A stretch of 64,000 nt of DNA from assembly GCA_964471755.1 (NCBI GenBank), contig CAYYJM010000002.1:1-64000 (forward strand), read 5' to 3'. The position numbers were made by a program, and so were the translations under genes. Each line of letters opens with the position of its first letter. Positions within the stretch are counted from its first letter, which is position 1. Below are positions 21,095-29,651 of the stretch, in pieces. This stretch comes from CAYYJM01 sp964471755. Its GTDB lineage: Bacteria; Planctomycetota; Planctomycetia; Gemmatales; Gemmataceae. A model generated the notes under the pieces. The model did no database searches and was not told the origin of the DNA. It was given only the letters and a program-made list of their open reading frames with translations.

Positions 21095-21300
21095 TCCGGG
21101 CCTCCTGCCGGGCCGAACCGATCGCCGAGACGCAGCTTGCGGCCCGGCTGCGTGACGACCTCGCCGTTGACGCGAAAGCCGCCCTCACGGATGAGGATCT
21201 TGGCCGCCCCGCCCGTGCCGACCAGCCCCACGCGTTTCAGCGCCTGAGCCAGGGTGATGTACTCGTCTCGGAGGGTTAATGTTGCTGGCTCATCTGGCAT
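21076..21300 (-). CDS. S4 domain RNA-binding protein (YaaA/RlbA-like)
   Basis: Protein of 74 aa; ATG at 21300. It is essentially one S4 domain: ITLAQALKRVGLVGTGGAAK, ILIREGGFRVNGEVVTQPGR, KLRLGDRF. Small free-standing S4 proteins bind structured RNA, often rRNA. A GTG at 21321 would add seven residues. Its 3' end overlaps the start of the MATE gene by 19 bp, so the two are probably translated together, though no functional link is known. Confidence 0.85.
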   Translation of the reverse strand: MPDEPATLTLRDEYITLAQALKRVGLVGTGGAAKILIREGGFRVNGEVVTQPGRKLRLGDRFGPAGGPEWTIIA

Positions 21301-21364
21301 GGAAATCCGCCTCGCTGCCACGAATGCTTCCGTCTTCCATCAATATAGACACCGGCTTGCCGAT

Positions 21365-21431
21365 GGTTCGACGAACCCGGGACGAACGCCTCGCACTTTT
21401 CGCTACTTTTCGCTGGACGCGGGCCTAGAAT
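21365..21431 (+). promoter_or_regulatory. Candidate nadA control region: palindrome, tandem 10-mer and -10 box
   Basis: The 212-bp divergent gap upstream of nadA holds three signals in order: a 13-bp palindrome GGTTCGACGAACC (21365-21377); a perfect tandem pair of the 10-mer ACTTTTCGCT (21395-21404 and 21405-21414); and a -10-like TAGAAT (21426-21431) without a good -35. The arrangement looks like an activator- or repressor-dependent promoter. It also faces the S4 gene on the other strand. Confidence 0.35.
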
Positions 21432-21512
21432 GAGGGTACAGACGCAAGGCCGTCTCTTAAATCGCTGGATGTGGGTTGGCCTCCGCCACATAAAAAACAA
21501 GGACCTCCTGCC

Positions 21513-22463
21513 ATGCAAGACATCATCGACGAGATCCAGGCACTCAAGAAGCGTGAAGACGCCACCATTCTCGCACACTACTATCAGGAAGGCGAGATCC
21601 AGGCGCTGGCCGACTACGCCGGCGACAGCCTGAACCTGGCCCGGGCCGCTACCAGGGTCACCACGAGTACCATCGTCTTCTGCGGCGTTCACTTCATGGC
21701 CGAGACGGCGAAGATCCTCAACCCGAGCAAGCGCGTCCTGATGCCCGATCTGCAGGCCGGCTGCTCGCTCGCCGACAGCTGCCCGGCTCCGAAACTGGCC
21801 CGCTTCCAGGAGATGCTGCGCATCAACGGCCGACGATTCCAGACCGTGACGTACATCAACAGCAGTGCCGCCGTCAAGGCCCTGTCCGACTGGATCGTCA
21901 CCAGCGGCAACGCCGAGGAGATCATTCGCCGCGTGCCGCCGGAGTACGAAATTCTCTTCGCTCCGGATCGCCATCTCGGCCAGTATCTCCAGGAAGTGAC
22001 CGGCCGGAAGATGATCCTCTGGGATGGTGCCTGCATGGTCCACGAAATCTTCAGCGTCGGCGATCTGCTCGCCCAGAAGCGTAAGATTCCCGGAGCCATC
22101 ACGATCGCGCACCCGGAGTGCCCGGCCAACATCCGCGAACACTCCGACTACGTCGGCGGCACCGAGGCGATGGTTCGCTACGTCGCGAAGTTCACTGAAC
22201 CGACCGACTTCCTCGTCGCCACCGAGGCGAACATGATGTGGCAGTTGCAGAGTCGGTATCCGCAGCATCGCTTTCATGGCGTGCCGGGTATCTCCTGTGC
22301 CTGTAACAAGTGCCCGCACATGGCCCGTAACACGCTGGAGAAACTCCGCGACTGTCTGCTTCACGGCGAACCGGAGGTCGTCTGGGATCCGGTCTTCGAC
22401 CGGGCGAAGGAGGCCATCGAACGGAGCCTGCTCCGGCCGGCCGAGGTGGTCGGGACGAGGTGA
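21513..22463 (+). CDS. nadA: Quinolinate synthase NadA
   Basis: Protein of 316 aa; start [16 protein letters not shown]. NadA condenses iminoaspartate with dihydroxyacetone phosphate to quinolinate in de novo NAD synthesis, using a [4Fe-4S] cluster. The cluster ligands are most likely Cys84 ([10 protein letters not shown]), Cys174 (WDGACMVHE) and Cys267 (CNKCPHM). Conserved [10 protein letters not shown] and HPECPANIR motifs are present and the length is typical of the short form. nadB and nadC are not in this window. It is followed 6 bp later by the CBM9-like gene, suggesting a shared transcript. Confidence 0.97.
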   Translation: MQDIIDEIQALKKREDATILAHYYQEGEIQALADYAGDSLNLARAATRVTTSTIVFCGVHFMAETAKILNPSKRVLMPDLQAGCSLADSCPAPKLARFQEMLRINGRRFQTVTYINSSAAVKALSDWIVTSGNAEEIIRRVPPEYEILFAPDRHLGQYLQEVTGRKMILWDGACMVHEIFSVGDLLAQKRKIPGAITIAHPECPANIREHSDYVGGTEAMVRYVAKFTEPTDFLVATEANMMWQLQSRYPQHRFHGVPGISCACNKCPHMARNTLEKLRDCLLHGEPEVVWDPVFDRAKEAIERSLLRPAEVVGTR

Positions 22464-22469
22464 TATGGC

Positions 22470-23156
22470 ATGACGCTGATCCCGCACCGCTTCCTCGTCA
22501 ACGTCGCCTATCCCTGCCGTCACGTCGCCGGCATCCCTCTGGAAGACGACGGCGACGAACTGCTCGATCTGCCTGAGGTCTGTCGCCTGCCCGACCTTGC
22601 CGGCCTCGACGGTCGCGTTCCGTTCGCCGAGGTGCGTGTCGCCTGGAACGAACACGGCCTCGCCTTCCAGTTTCTCATCCACGGCAAGGACGAACCGTCG
22701 GTCGGCGACATCACCCGTGTGCTGCTGTCCGACCGCGTCTCGATCTGGATCGACACCCGCGACGCGCGGACCGGCCATCGCGCGAGTCGGACGTGCCACC
22801 AGTTTCATTTCCTGCCGACCGGAGAGGGGCCCGACCGGGACGAGCCGGCTTTCGTGCCGATGAAGATCAACCGGGCCACGGCGGACGCCTCGTTGCCCGA
22901 CGAGGACACGGTCCCGTTCCGGTTTCATCGCCAGGTGGACGGCTACCGCCTGGAAGTGTTCCTGCCCGCGGAGGTTCTGACCGGCTTTGATCCGGAGCAG
23001 TTTCCCCGGCTTGGCTTTCATTATCTCGTACGCGATCAGGAGAAGGGCGAGCAGAGCCTGAGTGTCGCCAGCGGCGAGTTCCCGGTGGCCGAGGACCCGT
23101 CCCTGTGGAGTACGCTGGAACTGCGGAAAGAAGCAGAGGCGGAAGGGGTGGGGTGA
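22470..23156 (+). CDS. CBM9/DOMON-like domain protein
   Basis: Protein of 228 aa starting 6 bp after the nadA stop. The region around residues 55-210 resembles the carbohydrate-binding family 9-like fold: EVRVAWNEHGLAFQFLIHG, VSIWIDTRDARTGHRAS, HQFHFLP, and GYRLEVFLPAEVLTGFDPEQ. There is no signal peptide, unusual for a carbohydrate-binding module, so it may bind something else. Such stand-alone proteins occur near nadA in planctomycetes by inference only; no function is proposed. Confidence 0.65.
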   Translation: MTLIPHRFLVNVAYPCRHVAGIPLEDDGDELLDLPEVCRLPDLAGLDGRVPFAEVRVAWNEHGLAFQFLIHGKDEPSVGDITRVLLSDRVSIWIDTRDARTGHRASRTCHQFHFLPTGEGPDRDEPAFVPMKINRATADASLPDEDTVPFRFHRQVDGYRLEVFLPAEVLTGFDPEQFPRLGFHYLVRDQEKGEQSLSVASGEFPVAEDPSLWSTLELRKEAEAEGVG

Positions 23157-23179
23157 CGACCCGTCACACCGGCAGGGAA

Positions 23180-23199
23180 GCGGGGCCGGATTACCCCGC
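23180..23199. terminator. Possible bidirectional terminator hairpin
   Basis: GCGGGG (23180-23185) and CCCCGC (23194-23199) with an 8-nt loop, in the 66-bp gap between the convergent CBM9-like gene and infA. There is no T-tract, so intrinsic termination is uncertain. Confidence 0.3.
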
Positions 23200-23222
23200 C
23201 ACGACAGGGCGAGAAGGGCGGC

Positions 23223-23474
23223 TCAGCCTTCGGCCGGCGGCGGATCGTTACGGCGGAGGGGACCACGGTACGTGATGCGACCCTTGTTCAGGTCGTACGG
23301 CGAAATCGACACGGTGACGATGTCACCCGGCAGAATACGGATGAAATTCCGGCGAATCTTGCCCGCGATGTGGGCAATGACCTCGTGACCGGTATCGAGC
23401 TTCACGCGGAACTGCGTGTTGGCCAGGGCCTGGATCACCTTGCCCTGTACCTGGATGGATTCTTCTTTCGACAT
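23223..23474 (-). CDS. infA: Translation initiation factor IF-1
   Basis: Protein of 83 aa behind a strong GAGGAGAGGAGA site. It is a single S1/OB-fold domain with the family pattern [55 protein letters not shown] and KGRITYR. IF-1 binds the 30S A site during initiation. The short Pro-rich C-terminal tail (NDPPPAEG) is an extension. The gene stands alone rather than in a ribosomal-protein operon. Confidence 0.97.
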   Translation of the reverse strand: MSKEESIQVQGKVIQALANTQFRVKLDTGHEVIAHIAGKIRRNFIRILPGDIVTVSISPYDLNKGRITYRGPLRRNDPPPAEG

Positions 23475-23646
23475 AAAGTCTCCTCTCCTCGGTCGGGCCT
23501 TTGATGGTGGAACGATTCTTCCGGAGGCCCGCTTCGGCCGGATGTCGGTGAGTTCCTCTCGAAATCACGACGACAGCAGCACCAACCCTCGACTCTCGGG
23601 CCGAGCAGTTGATGCGCAGAATCCGCACTGTCTCACTTATCTGTCC

Positions 23647-23675
23647 ATCTTACTCGGTGTCCCACTCGTTGACCA
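23647..23675 (-). promoter_or_regulatory. Possible infA promoter
   Basis: On the minus strand, TGGTCA (23675-23670), a 17-nt spacer and TAAGAT (23652-23647), about 165 nt upstream of the infA ATG. The rest of the 297-bp gap 23475-23771 shows no gene. The -35 match is weak. Confidence 0.25.
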
Positions 23676-23771
23676 GGGGACTTTTCACATCTGCGAAAAA
23701 ATCGGCATGCCGTCGGATGCGCCGGTCGGTGGAACCGGTCGGTTAGCGGTATCCGTCGCTGGCGCGTCCGG

Positions 23772-25766
23772 CTAACGGAGCCACTTCGCCAGCCAGGCCA
23801 GGTCCCAGGCGTACTTCGCCTTGCGGTTCTTGCCCTTCTGCAAGCCGTGCGGCTCACCCGGATACACGATCAGCTCGGTCGGCACGTTCAGATAGTCCTT
23901 CAGCGCCCGGTAGACGAGCCGACTGTGGCCCGGAGGGCAGCGTACGTCGCTGCCGCCGACGTGGATCAGCGTCGGCGTCTTGACCTTGCCCCAGACCGGC
24001 GACGAGGCGTGGTACGCCTCCGGAGCCTGCCACGGCGTCCGACCTTGCTTGAAGACCATCGGATAGGCCGGCTCGTCGGCCAGGCCCCATTCCATCAGGT
24101 GATCGATGATGCCCGCCCCGCTGATCGCCGCCTTGAACCGCGTCGTCTTCGTGATGGCACAGTTGGTCAGGTAGCCGCCGTTGCTCCAGCCCATGATGGC
24201 CAGCCGCTCCGGATCGGCGATCCCCTGCTGAACCATCGCCTCGGTACCGGCCAGGATGTCGCCGATGTCCTTCTCATTCTCATGGCCGTTGAGGCCGAGC
24301 AGGAAGGCGTCGCCGTAACCGGTCGAGCCGCGGTAGTTCGGGTAGAGAACGGCGTAACCCTGGCTCGACAGGTAGACGCCGCCATTGAGCGACCAGATCA
24401 GGCCGAGCGTGCTGCACGTCGTCGGCCCACCGTGAATCGCGACGATCAGCGGCACGCGCTGCCCCTTCTTGTGGCTCGCAGGCAACTCCAGGATGCCCTC
24501 GACCTCGACGCCATCGTGCCCCTTCCAGCGCACGACCTGGAGCGTCGGCAGCTTCCACGTCGCCACCTGCGGATTGAGCGTCGGCAGTGGCCGTAACTCG
24601 CCCCGGCCTTCCTGGATGAACAGCTCCGGAAAGTGACTCGGCGAGCCGACGACGTAGGCGGCCTGTTTGCCGACGAACGAGAAGTTCTGCACGACCAGAT
24701 CACCCGGCGTGAGCCGCGTCCATTTGGCCGCCCGCCCATCGCCGATGTCGCTGGCCGTCATCACCGTCACTCGACCGCGGATGTCCGCCAGGAAGGCGAG
24801 TTCATCCTCCGCGCGCCAGGCCAGGGGCGAGCCGTAGCCGCGTACCTGGACCTCGACGCCGGGATTGTCCTCCTGCATGGGGCGGACCAGTTTCGTCGCC
24901 GTCAGGTCGTCGCCCTGACCTTCCACCAGAACGATCTCGCACGGGAAGGCGTCGTGGATCAGGCCGTAGGCCAATTTCTTTCCCGAAGGGGACCAGGCCA
25001 GGCCCTCCAGCCACGGATACTTCGAGTGCGTCTTGCGGATCGCCTCGTCGTTGACCTTGTGGATGCGCTTGCTGCCGAGGTCGAGAAGGCCAACTCGGGA
25101 CCGGCCCTCGAACGCCGCGACCGATTCGTCCGGAGCGACGATCAGGGCGATCCGCTTACCATCCGGCGCGGTCGCCAGGGCGTGGAAGTACAGCTTGCCG
25201 TCGGTCAACTTCTCCGCCTTCCCCGTGGCCCGATCGATCTGCCAGAGAACGGTGCCCTTGCGAGTGCCGGTGCCGTACTCCAGTTTCGCGAACTCCTTGC
25301 GCAGCTCGGCGAAGGTCGGATCGAGCAGCGGCGTATCGGACAGGGCGTGAAGGTGCTTCTCGTCGGGAGTCAGATCGAATGCCCGGATGCCGCCTTCGAG
25401 ATCCGTGATCGGCTTCGCCTTGCCGCCGACCGCCGGGACGCTCCAGACCTGCGCGCCGCGTTTCTCCTTCGTGGCCAGGAACAGCACCTCCTGGCCATCG
25501 CGCGTCCAGCGGATGCCGTGCGGACTCGGCTTGCCATCGACCAGGACACGCACCTTGCCCGTGTGGACCTCGACGACCCGGAGAGAGTTGACGCGGCCAT
25601 CCCGGTCGTCGGCCCAGGCGAGGTGGACGAACGCCAGCTGTGAGCCGTCCGGCGACAGAGCGATCTCGGTCGGTGTGGCGAGCGTGAAGTAGTCGTCGAG
25701 CGTCGGCGTGTGGGTGCGAGCCGGCGCGGGATCGGCCGTGAGAAGACACAGGAGCAGCGGCAGCAT
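23772..25766 (-). CDS. S9 family prolyl-oligopeptidase-type serine peptidase
   Basis: Protein of 664 aa with a short signal peptide (MLPLLLCLLTADPAPA); ATG at 25766. An N-terminal WD40-like beta-propeller (repeats such as IALSPDGSQLAFVHLAW and GLAWSPSGKKLAYGL) is followed from about residue 415 by an alpha/beta-hydrolase domain: HGGPTTC, the nucleophile in IMGWSNGGYLTN, Asp in GGSDVRCP, and His in YPGEPHGL. These peptidases cleave small peptides, often dipeptidyl or acylaminoacyl. Likely periplasmic. The NagA-like gene ends 41 bp upstream. Confidence 0.93.
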   Translation of the reverse strand: MLPLLLCLLTADPAPARTHTPTLDDYFTLATPTEIALSPDGSQLAFVHLAWADDRDGRVNSLRVVEVHTGKVRVLVDGKPSPHGIRWTRDGQEVLFLATKEKRGAQVWSVPAVGGKAKPITDLEGGIRAFDLTPDEKHLHALSDTPLLDPTFAELRKEFAKLEYGTGTRKGTVLWQIDRATGKAEKLTDGKLYFHALATAPDGKRIALIVAPDESVAAFEGRSRVGLLDLGSKRIHKVNDEAIRKTHSKYPWLEGLAWSPSGKKLAYGLIHDAFPCEIVLVEGQGDDLTATKLVRPMQEDNPGVEVQVRGYGSPLAWRAEDELAFLADIRGRVTVMTASDIGDGRAAKWTRLTPGDLVVQNFSFVGKQAAYVVGSPSHFPELFIQEGRGELRPLPTLNPQVATWKLPTLQVVRWKGHDGVEVEGILELPASHKKGQRVPLIVAIHGGPTTCSTLGLIWSLNGGVYLSSQGYAVLYPNYRGSTGYGDAFLLGLNGHENEKDIGDILAGTEAMVQQGIADPERLAIMGWSNGGYLTNCAITKTTRFKAAISGAGIIDHLMEWGLADEPAYPMVFKQGRTPWQAPEAYHASSPVWGKVKTPTLIHVGGSDVRCPPGHSRLVYRALKDYLNVPTELIVYPGEPHGLQKGKNRKAKYAWDLAWLAKWLR

Positions 25767-25807
25767 GAGCGGACCTCGTTCGGGGATCAGGGGACAACGC
25801 GCCCGGT

Positions 25808-27004
25808 TCAGGACTGATATACGGGCTCGCCGTCCATCCAGACCTGCCGCACGGAAAGATCCGGTCGCAGCCACACCAGATCGGCCCGCTTCCCGGCGGT
25901 CAGGCTGCCCAGGTCGTCGGCCCGTCCGGCGATGCGCGCCGGTGTCAGGCTCATCATGCGGACCACCTCGGGCAGCGGAGCCTGTGTCGCGGCCAGCATC
26001 ACCCGCAACATGTGATCCAGCCCGACGACGCTCGATGCCAGGGCCTGACCATCCGGTGTCAGTCCGACGCCGTCACGCTTGATGAAGGGCGTGGAGTCCT
26101 CCGGCGTGCCGAAGCGGTACTCGCCGTCGGGCATGTCGAGCGCCCGGCTCGCGTCGGTCACCAGCGCGAGCCGTTCCGGTCCCTTGAAGCGGTACGCCAG
26201 CCGCAGCAGCTCCGGAGCCAGGTGCTTGCCATCGGCGATCACCTCGGTCGTCAGTTCATCGAAATAGAGCGTCGCTTCGAGCAGACCGCCGCGCATCGGG
26301 TAGAGCTGACTCTGCCGAAGCCGGGCCCGATCCGACATGGCACAGAAGAGATGATCGACGTGCGCGACCCCCCAGCCGATCGCCGCCTCGGCCTGGTCCC
26401 AGGTGCAGTGCGAATGGCCCATCGTGCAGACGATGCCCTTCGCCCGGCAGGCCCGCGCGAACGCCTCGGCGGCGGGAAGTTCCGGTGCCACCGTGGCCGT
26501 CGTCAGACAGTCGGCGAACTCCAGATACTGAGCGTACTCCGGCTGGATCGGCGGCCGGATCGCCCCGGCCGGGTGACAGCCGCGCGCCTTTTCGACGAAG
26601 TACGGCCCATACAGATGAGCGCCCAGGACACGGGCTCCGCCGGTGCCCTCGGCCTTCGCGTGCCGGGTGTGCCGCAGGAACGTCAGGATGGCCTCATGCG
26701 AGGCGACGCACGAGGTCGGCAGCAAACTGGTGGTGCCGTGGCGTAGATGGGCCTGACAGACGGTGCGGAACGCTTCCCGGGAGCCGTCCATGAAGTCGGC
26801 TCCGTCGCCACCGTGGATGTGCAGATCCACGAAGCCGGGCAGGAGCAGGCCCCCTTCCAGGTCGATACGGCCGACCTCCGATTGAGGTTCCGGTATCCGT
26901 TCGTGGACGGCGGTAATCCGACCCGCTTGAACCTCAAGCGCCCCACCTTCGAGGACGCACTGGTCGAGAACGATCTGGCCGCCGAGAAAGAGAGTCCGTG
27001 TCAT
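25808..27004 (-). CDS. NagA-like amidohydrolase (N-acetylglucosamine-6-phosphate deacetylase family)
   Basis: Protein of 398 aa with the amidohydrolase fold: beta-sandwich ends, a TIM barrel with DLHIHGGDGADF, GHSHCTW (second metal His), VDHLFCAM (third metal His) and LVTDA (catalytic Asp). The usual metal-ligand Glu in the GLHLEGPF motif is Tyr132 here (GAHLYGPYF). It probably deacetylates an amino-sugar phosphate or related compound, but the altered ligand means the classical GlcNAc-6-P activity should not be assumed. nagB is not nearby. Confidence 0.85.
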   Translation of the reverse strand: MTRTLFLGGQIVLDQCVLEGGALEVQAGRITAVHERIPEPQSEVGRIDLEGGLLLPGFVDLHIHGGDGADFMDGSREAFRTVCQAHLRHGTTSLLPTSCVASHEAILTFLRHTRHAKAEGTGGARVLGAHLYGPYFVEKARGCHPAGAIRPPIQPEYAQYLEFADCLTTATVAPELPAAEAFARACRAKGIVCTMGHSHCTWDQAEAAIGWGVAHVDHLFCAMSDRARLRQSQLYPMRGGLLEATLYFDELTTEVIADGKHLAPELLRLAYRFKGPERLALVTDASRALDMPDGEYRFGTPEDSTPFIKRDGVGLTPDGQALASSVVGLDHMLRVMLAATQAPLPEVVRMMSLTPARIAGRADDLGSLTAGKRADLVWLRPDLSVRQVWMDGEPVYQS

Positions 27005-27020
27005 GCCGTGCCCTGTCCGT

Positions 27021-27383
27021 TCACGAAGAACGGACCGCCGGCGTCACTGGAAGACCGGGCAAGGCCGTCGCTTCGGCGACCTTACGATAGCCCAGCGAGT
27101 GGAGGACTTCAAGCACCTCGCTCCAGGTCGGGAACGGTCGGCGATTGGCGCGCTTGTACAGCTCGATCGCCTTCATGAAGGCGATCTCGTCGTCACTGTA
27201 TTCCTTCTCGCAGGTCGTTGGATCCACCTGGCGACGGCGTTCGCCTTCCTCGGCTCGACGCTCCTTGCCACTGCGTCGCTCGACCGCCACCGGGACGGCA
27301 CGCTTGCGTCGATCGTTGCCGCGACGTTCCGTGTCGCTGGTTTCGGAGGCCGCGTCTGAAGCGGTCGTGTTCTCGGTAGTCAT
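27021..27383 (-). CDS. Small Arg/Glu-rich hypothetical protein
   Basis: Protein of 120 aa; ATG at 27383 chosen with GAGGTG upstream (the frame is open to a TTG at 27479). Residues 18-52 are strongly charged ([20 protein letters not shown]). The C-terminal part ([39 protein letters not shown]) looks like a short helical domain. The ERRxGxDRR pattern also precedes PilZ-type domains in other bacteria, but no PilZ is present here. Cytoplasmic; function unknown. It lies 16 bp upstream of the NagA-like gene and may share its transcript. Confidence 0.75.
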   Translation of the reverse strand: MTTENTTASDAASETSDTERRGNDRRKRAVPVAVERRSGKERRAEEGERRRQVDPTTCEKEYSDDEIAFMKAIELYKRANRRPFPTWSEVLEVLHSLGYRKVAEATALPGLPVTPAVRSS

Positions 27384-27504
27384 GTTGACAAGCACCTCGC
27401 CGTCGATGAGGTGGAGTCCGTCCCGAATGGTAAGTACGGTGGAACCGTGAAAGTATACCTCATAAATCGCCTGTGACAAATAAAGCGGTCGATTTGGCGG
27501 CGAA

Positions 27505-28362
27505 TCAACTTCGTCGTTCGACCAGGTATGCTTGCAGCGCCTCGGCCCAGGGACGCGGGGCCGGTACCCCGATCCGGGTCAGGGACTCGACATCCAGCAC
27601 GCTGTAGGTCGGCCGTCGAGCTGCCGCTCCGTACTCTGCCGCCGCGATCGGACTCAGGTCCGCCGATATGCCTTCCAGCTTGAAGATCGTCCGGGCGAAC
27701 TCGTACCAGCTGCACCCGCCGGGATTCACGACGTGATGGACACCCCGAGCCCCGACCCGCAGCAGCGCCGCCGTCGTCTCGGCGACATCGACCGTGTAGC
27801 TCGGCGAGCAGACCTGATCCGACACCACACGCAATGGCCGACCCTGGCCGGCCAGGCGGAGCATCGTCTCGACGAAGTTCGTCCCCTTGCCGCCGACGCC
27901 GTGCAAACCGTAGAGGCCACAGGTGCGCAGGACCAGATGTCCCGGACAGATCGAGCGAACCAGATACTCGCCAGCGAGCTTGCTCAGACCATAGACGCTC
28001 ACCGGTCCCGGAGCGTCGTCCGGCGTCCAGGGAATGGCTCGGCTCGAATCCAGGCCGAAGACGTAGTCGCTGCTGAAGTGGACGAGCAGACAGCCGAGAT
28101 CGCGGCAGATCGTGGCCAGGTCCCGGACCGCCCAGGCGTTGACACGAAAGGCCGCCTCCGGCTCGCTTTCCGCCCGATCGACATGGTTGTACGCCGCGCA
28201 GTTGACGACCACGTCGGGGCGCTGTTCCGTCAGCACGCGACGAAGTTCCGCCGCGTCGGTGAGATCGATCTCGGCCCGGCCCAGGCCCACGACACGGCCT
28301 GACAGACGCGGCACGAGATCGCGGCCCAGCTGCCCCCGGGCTCCCAGGACGAGGACGACCAC
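27505..28362 (-). CDS. rfbD: dTDP-4-dehydrorhamnose reductase
   Basis: Protein of 285 aa from a GTG at 28362 behind AAGGAAG. It is an SDR enzyme: the NAD(P)-binding [10 protein letters not shown] at the N-terminus, [25 protein letters not shown], and the YxxxK pair in [10 protein letters not shown]. RfbD makes dTDP-L-rhamnose, the donor for cell-surface polysaccharides. The other rml genes are absent from this window, although a glycosyltransferase lies at 29652. Confidence 0.92.
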   Translation of the reverse strand: MVVLVLGARGQLGRDLVPRLSGRVVGLGRAEIDLTDAAELRRVLTEQRPDVVVNCAAYNHVDRAESEPEAAFRVNAWAVRDLATICRDLGCLLVHFSSDYVFGLDSSRAIPWTPDDAPGPVSVYGLSKLAGEYLVRSICPGHLVLRTCGLYGLHGVGGKGTNFVETMLRLAGQGRPLRVVSDQVCSPSYTVDVAETTAALLRVGARGVHHVVNPGGCSWYEFARTIFKLEGISADLSPIAAAEYGAAARRPTYSVLDVESLTRIGVPAPRPWAEALQAYLVERRS

Positions 28363-28394
28363 GGCGACTTCCTTTCGCAAAAGGCAGACTGATC

Positions 28395-28424
28395 CTGACA
28401 CCGACCCGGCCGACACGATAAAAT
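28395..28424 (+). promoter_or_regulatory. Sigma70-like promoter for the C45 peptidase gene
   Basis: CTGACA (28395-28400), an 18-nt spacer and TAAAAT (28419-28424), both 5/6 matches to consensus; transcription would start near 28431, about 45 nt before the ATG at 28476. Confidence 0.5.
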
Positions 28425-28475
28425 GAAACGACGCGAATGGTCGCGCTCGCTGATCGTCCGGAGGACCTTCCTGTC

Positions 28476-29639
28476 ATGGTACACGCTCGGCTGGGAATCT
28501 TCATCCTGCTGTCGCCCCTGGTCCTGGTGGCTGCCGCGCCGCCGCAGCCCTTTCAGTTCCGCGAGGGCAAGGTCGATCACGGCGAACTGAAGATCATCAA
28601 TCAGTTGCCCGTTCTCGTCGTCGAGGGGACGCCGGCCGAGATCGGCGAGGCGGTCGGCAAGCTGGCCCTGACCCAGGGCAAGCGAGCGATGGAGTATCCG
28701 AAGGACCTCATGCGTCTGTTCGACGCCGAGGCGCTGTGGGATCTGACGGCCACCCTGGCTCGCGGTATGTACAAGACGCAGTTCCCCGCCGCGTCGAAGG
28801 CGGAACTCGAGGCCATGAGCCGGGCCAGCGGCATCCCGCTCGAAACGCTCATCGTCGGCAACACCGTCTTCGATCTGAAGAAGTTCTTCGCCTGCTCGGC
28901 CCTCCTGATCGAACCGGGCCGGAGCAAGACCGGTGGGCCACTGCTGGCCCGAAACCTCGACTATCCCTCGCTGGGCTACGTCCATCAGTACAGCCTGGTG
29001 ACGGTCTACAAGCCGAAGGGCAAGCACGCCTTCGTCTCGGTCGGCTTTCCGGGCCTGGTCGGCTGCCTGTCCGGCATGAACGACGCCGGCCTCGCCGTGG
29101 CCATCCTGGAGGTCGTCGAGGTCAAGCCCGGCGAGAAGGCCTTCAATCCCGAGGCGGTTCCCTATGCCATCAACTACCGCCGACTTCTCGAGGACTGCAC
29201 GACGATCGACGAGGCGTTCAAGGCCCTTCAGGGCATGAAACGCACCTCGCTCAACAATCTCGTCGTCGCGGATAAGACCGGCGTCGCCGTCTTCGAGGTG
29301 TCGCCCGGCCGGGTCGTCAAGCGGACCTGCACCGACGGCCTGGCCATCTGCACGAACCACTTCTGCGACGTGGGTCTGAAGGTGGACCATCCCGAAAATG
29401 TGGCCTACACGCTCGATCGTTTCAACATCCTCAACCGAATTCGCGAGGACAATGGCAAGATGGGCGTCGAGGATCTGCACCGCCATCTGCACCAGGCCAA
29501 CCTCGGCAGCCTGACGCTCCAGACGATGGTGTTCGAGCCGGTCACGCTCAAGCTCCACCTGGCCTACGGCAAGATCCCCTCGACGGCCGGGCCGTTCCAC
29601 ACCCTGGAGTTGAAGGAACTTCTCCAGGGCAAGAAGTGA
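28476..29639 (+). CDS. C45 family autoproteolytic acyltransferase/hydrolase
   Basis: Protein of 387 aa; ATG at 28476 behind GGAGGACC. It has a signal peptide or N-terminal anchor (VHARLGIFILLSPLVLVAAA). It has the Ntn-hydrolase pattern of the acyl-CoA:isopenicillin N acyltransferase family: the candidate nucleophile Cys140 in FFACSALLIEP, GGPLLARNLDYP, GFPGLVGCLSGMNDAGLAVAI and LNNLVVADKTG. Family members self-cleave before the Cys and hydrolyse amide bonds (acyl amides, lipo-amino acids). Substrate unknown; probably periplasmic. Confidence 0.85.
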   Translation: MVHARLGIFILLSPLVLVAAAPPQPFQFREGKVDHGELKIINQLPVLVVEGTPAEIGEAVGKLALTQGKRAMEYPKDLMRLFDAEALWDLTATLARGMYKTQFPAASKAELEAMSRASGIPLETLIVGNTVFDLKKFFACSALLIEPGRSKTGGPLLARNLDYPSLGYVHQYSLVTVYKPKGKHAFVSVGFPGLVGCLSGMNDAGLAVAILEVVEVKPGEKAFNPEAVPYAINYRRLLEDCTTIDEAFKALQGMKRTSLNNLVVADKTGVAVFEVSPGRVVKRTCTDGLAICTNHFCDVGLKVDHPENVAYTLDRFNILNRIREDNGKMGVEDLHRHLHQANLGSLTLQTMVFEPVTLKLHLAYGKIPSTAGPFHTLELKELLQGKK

Positions 29640-29651
29640 CGCGCTGGGGCG

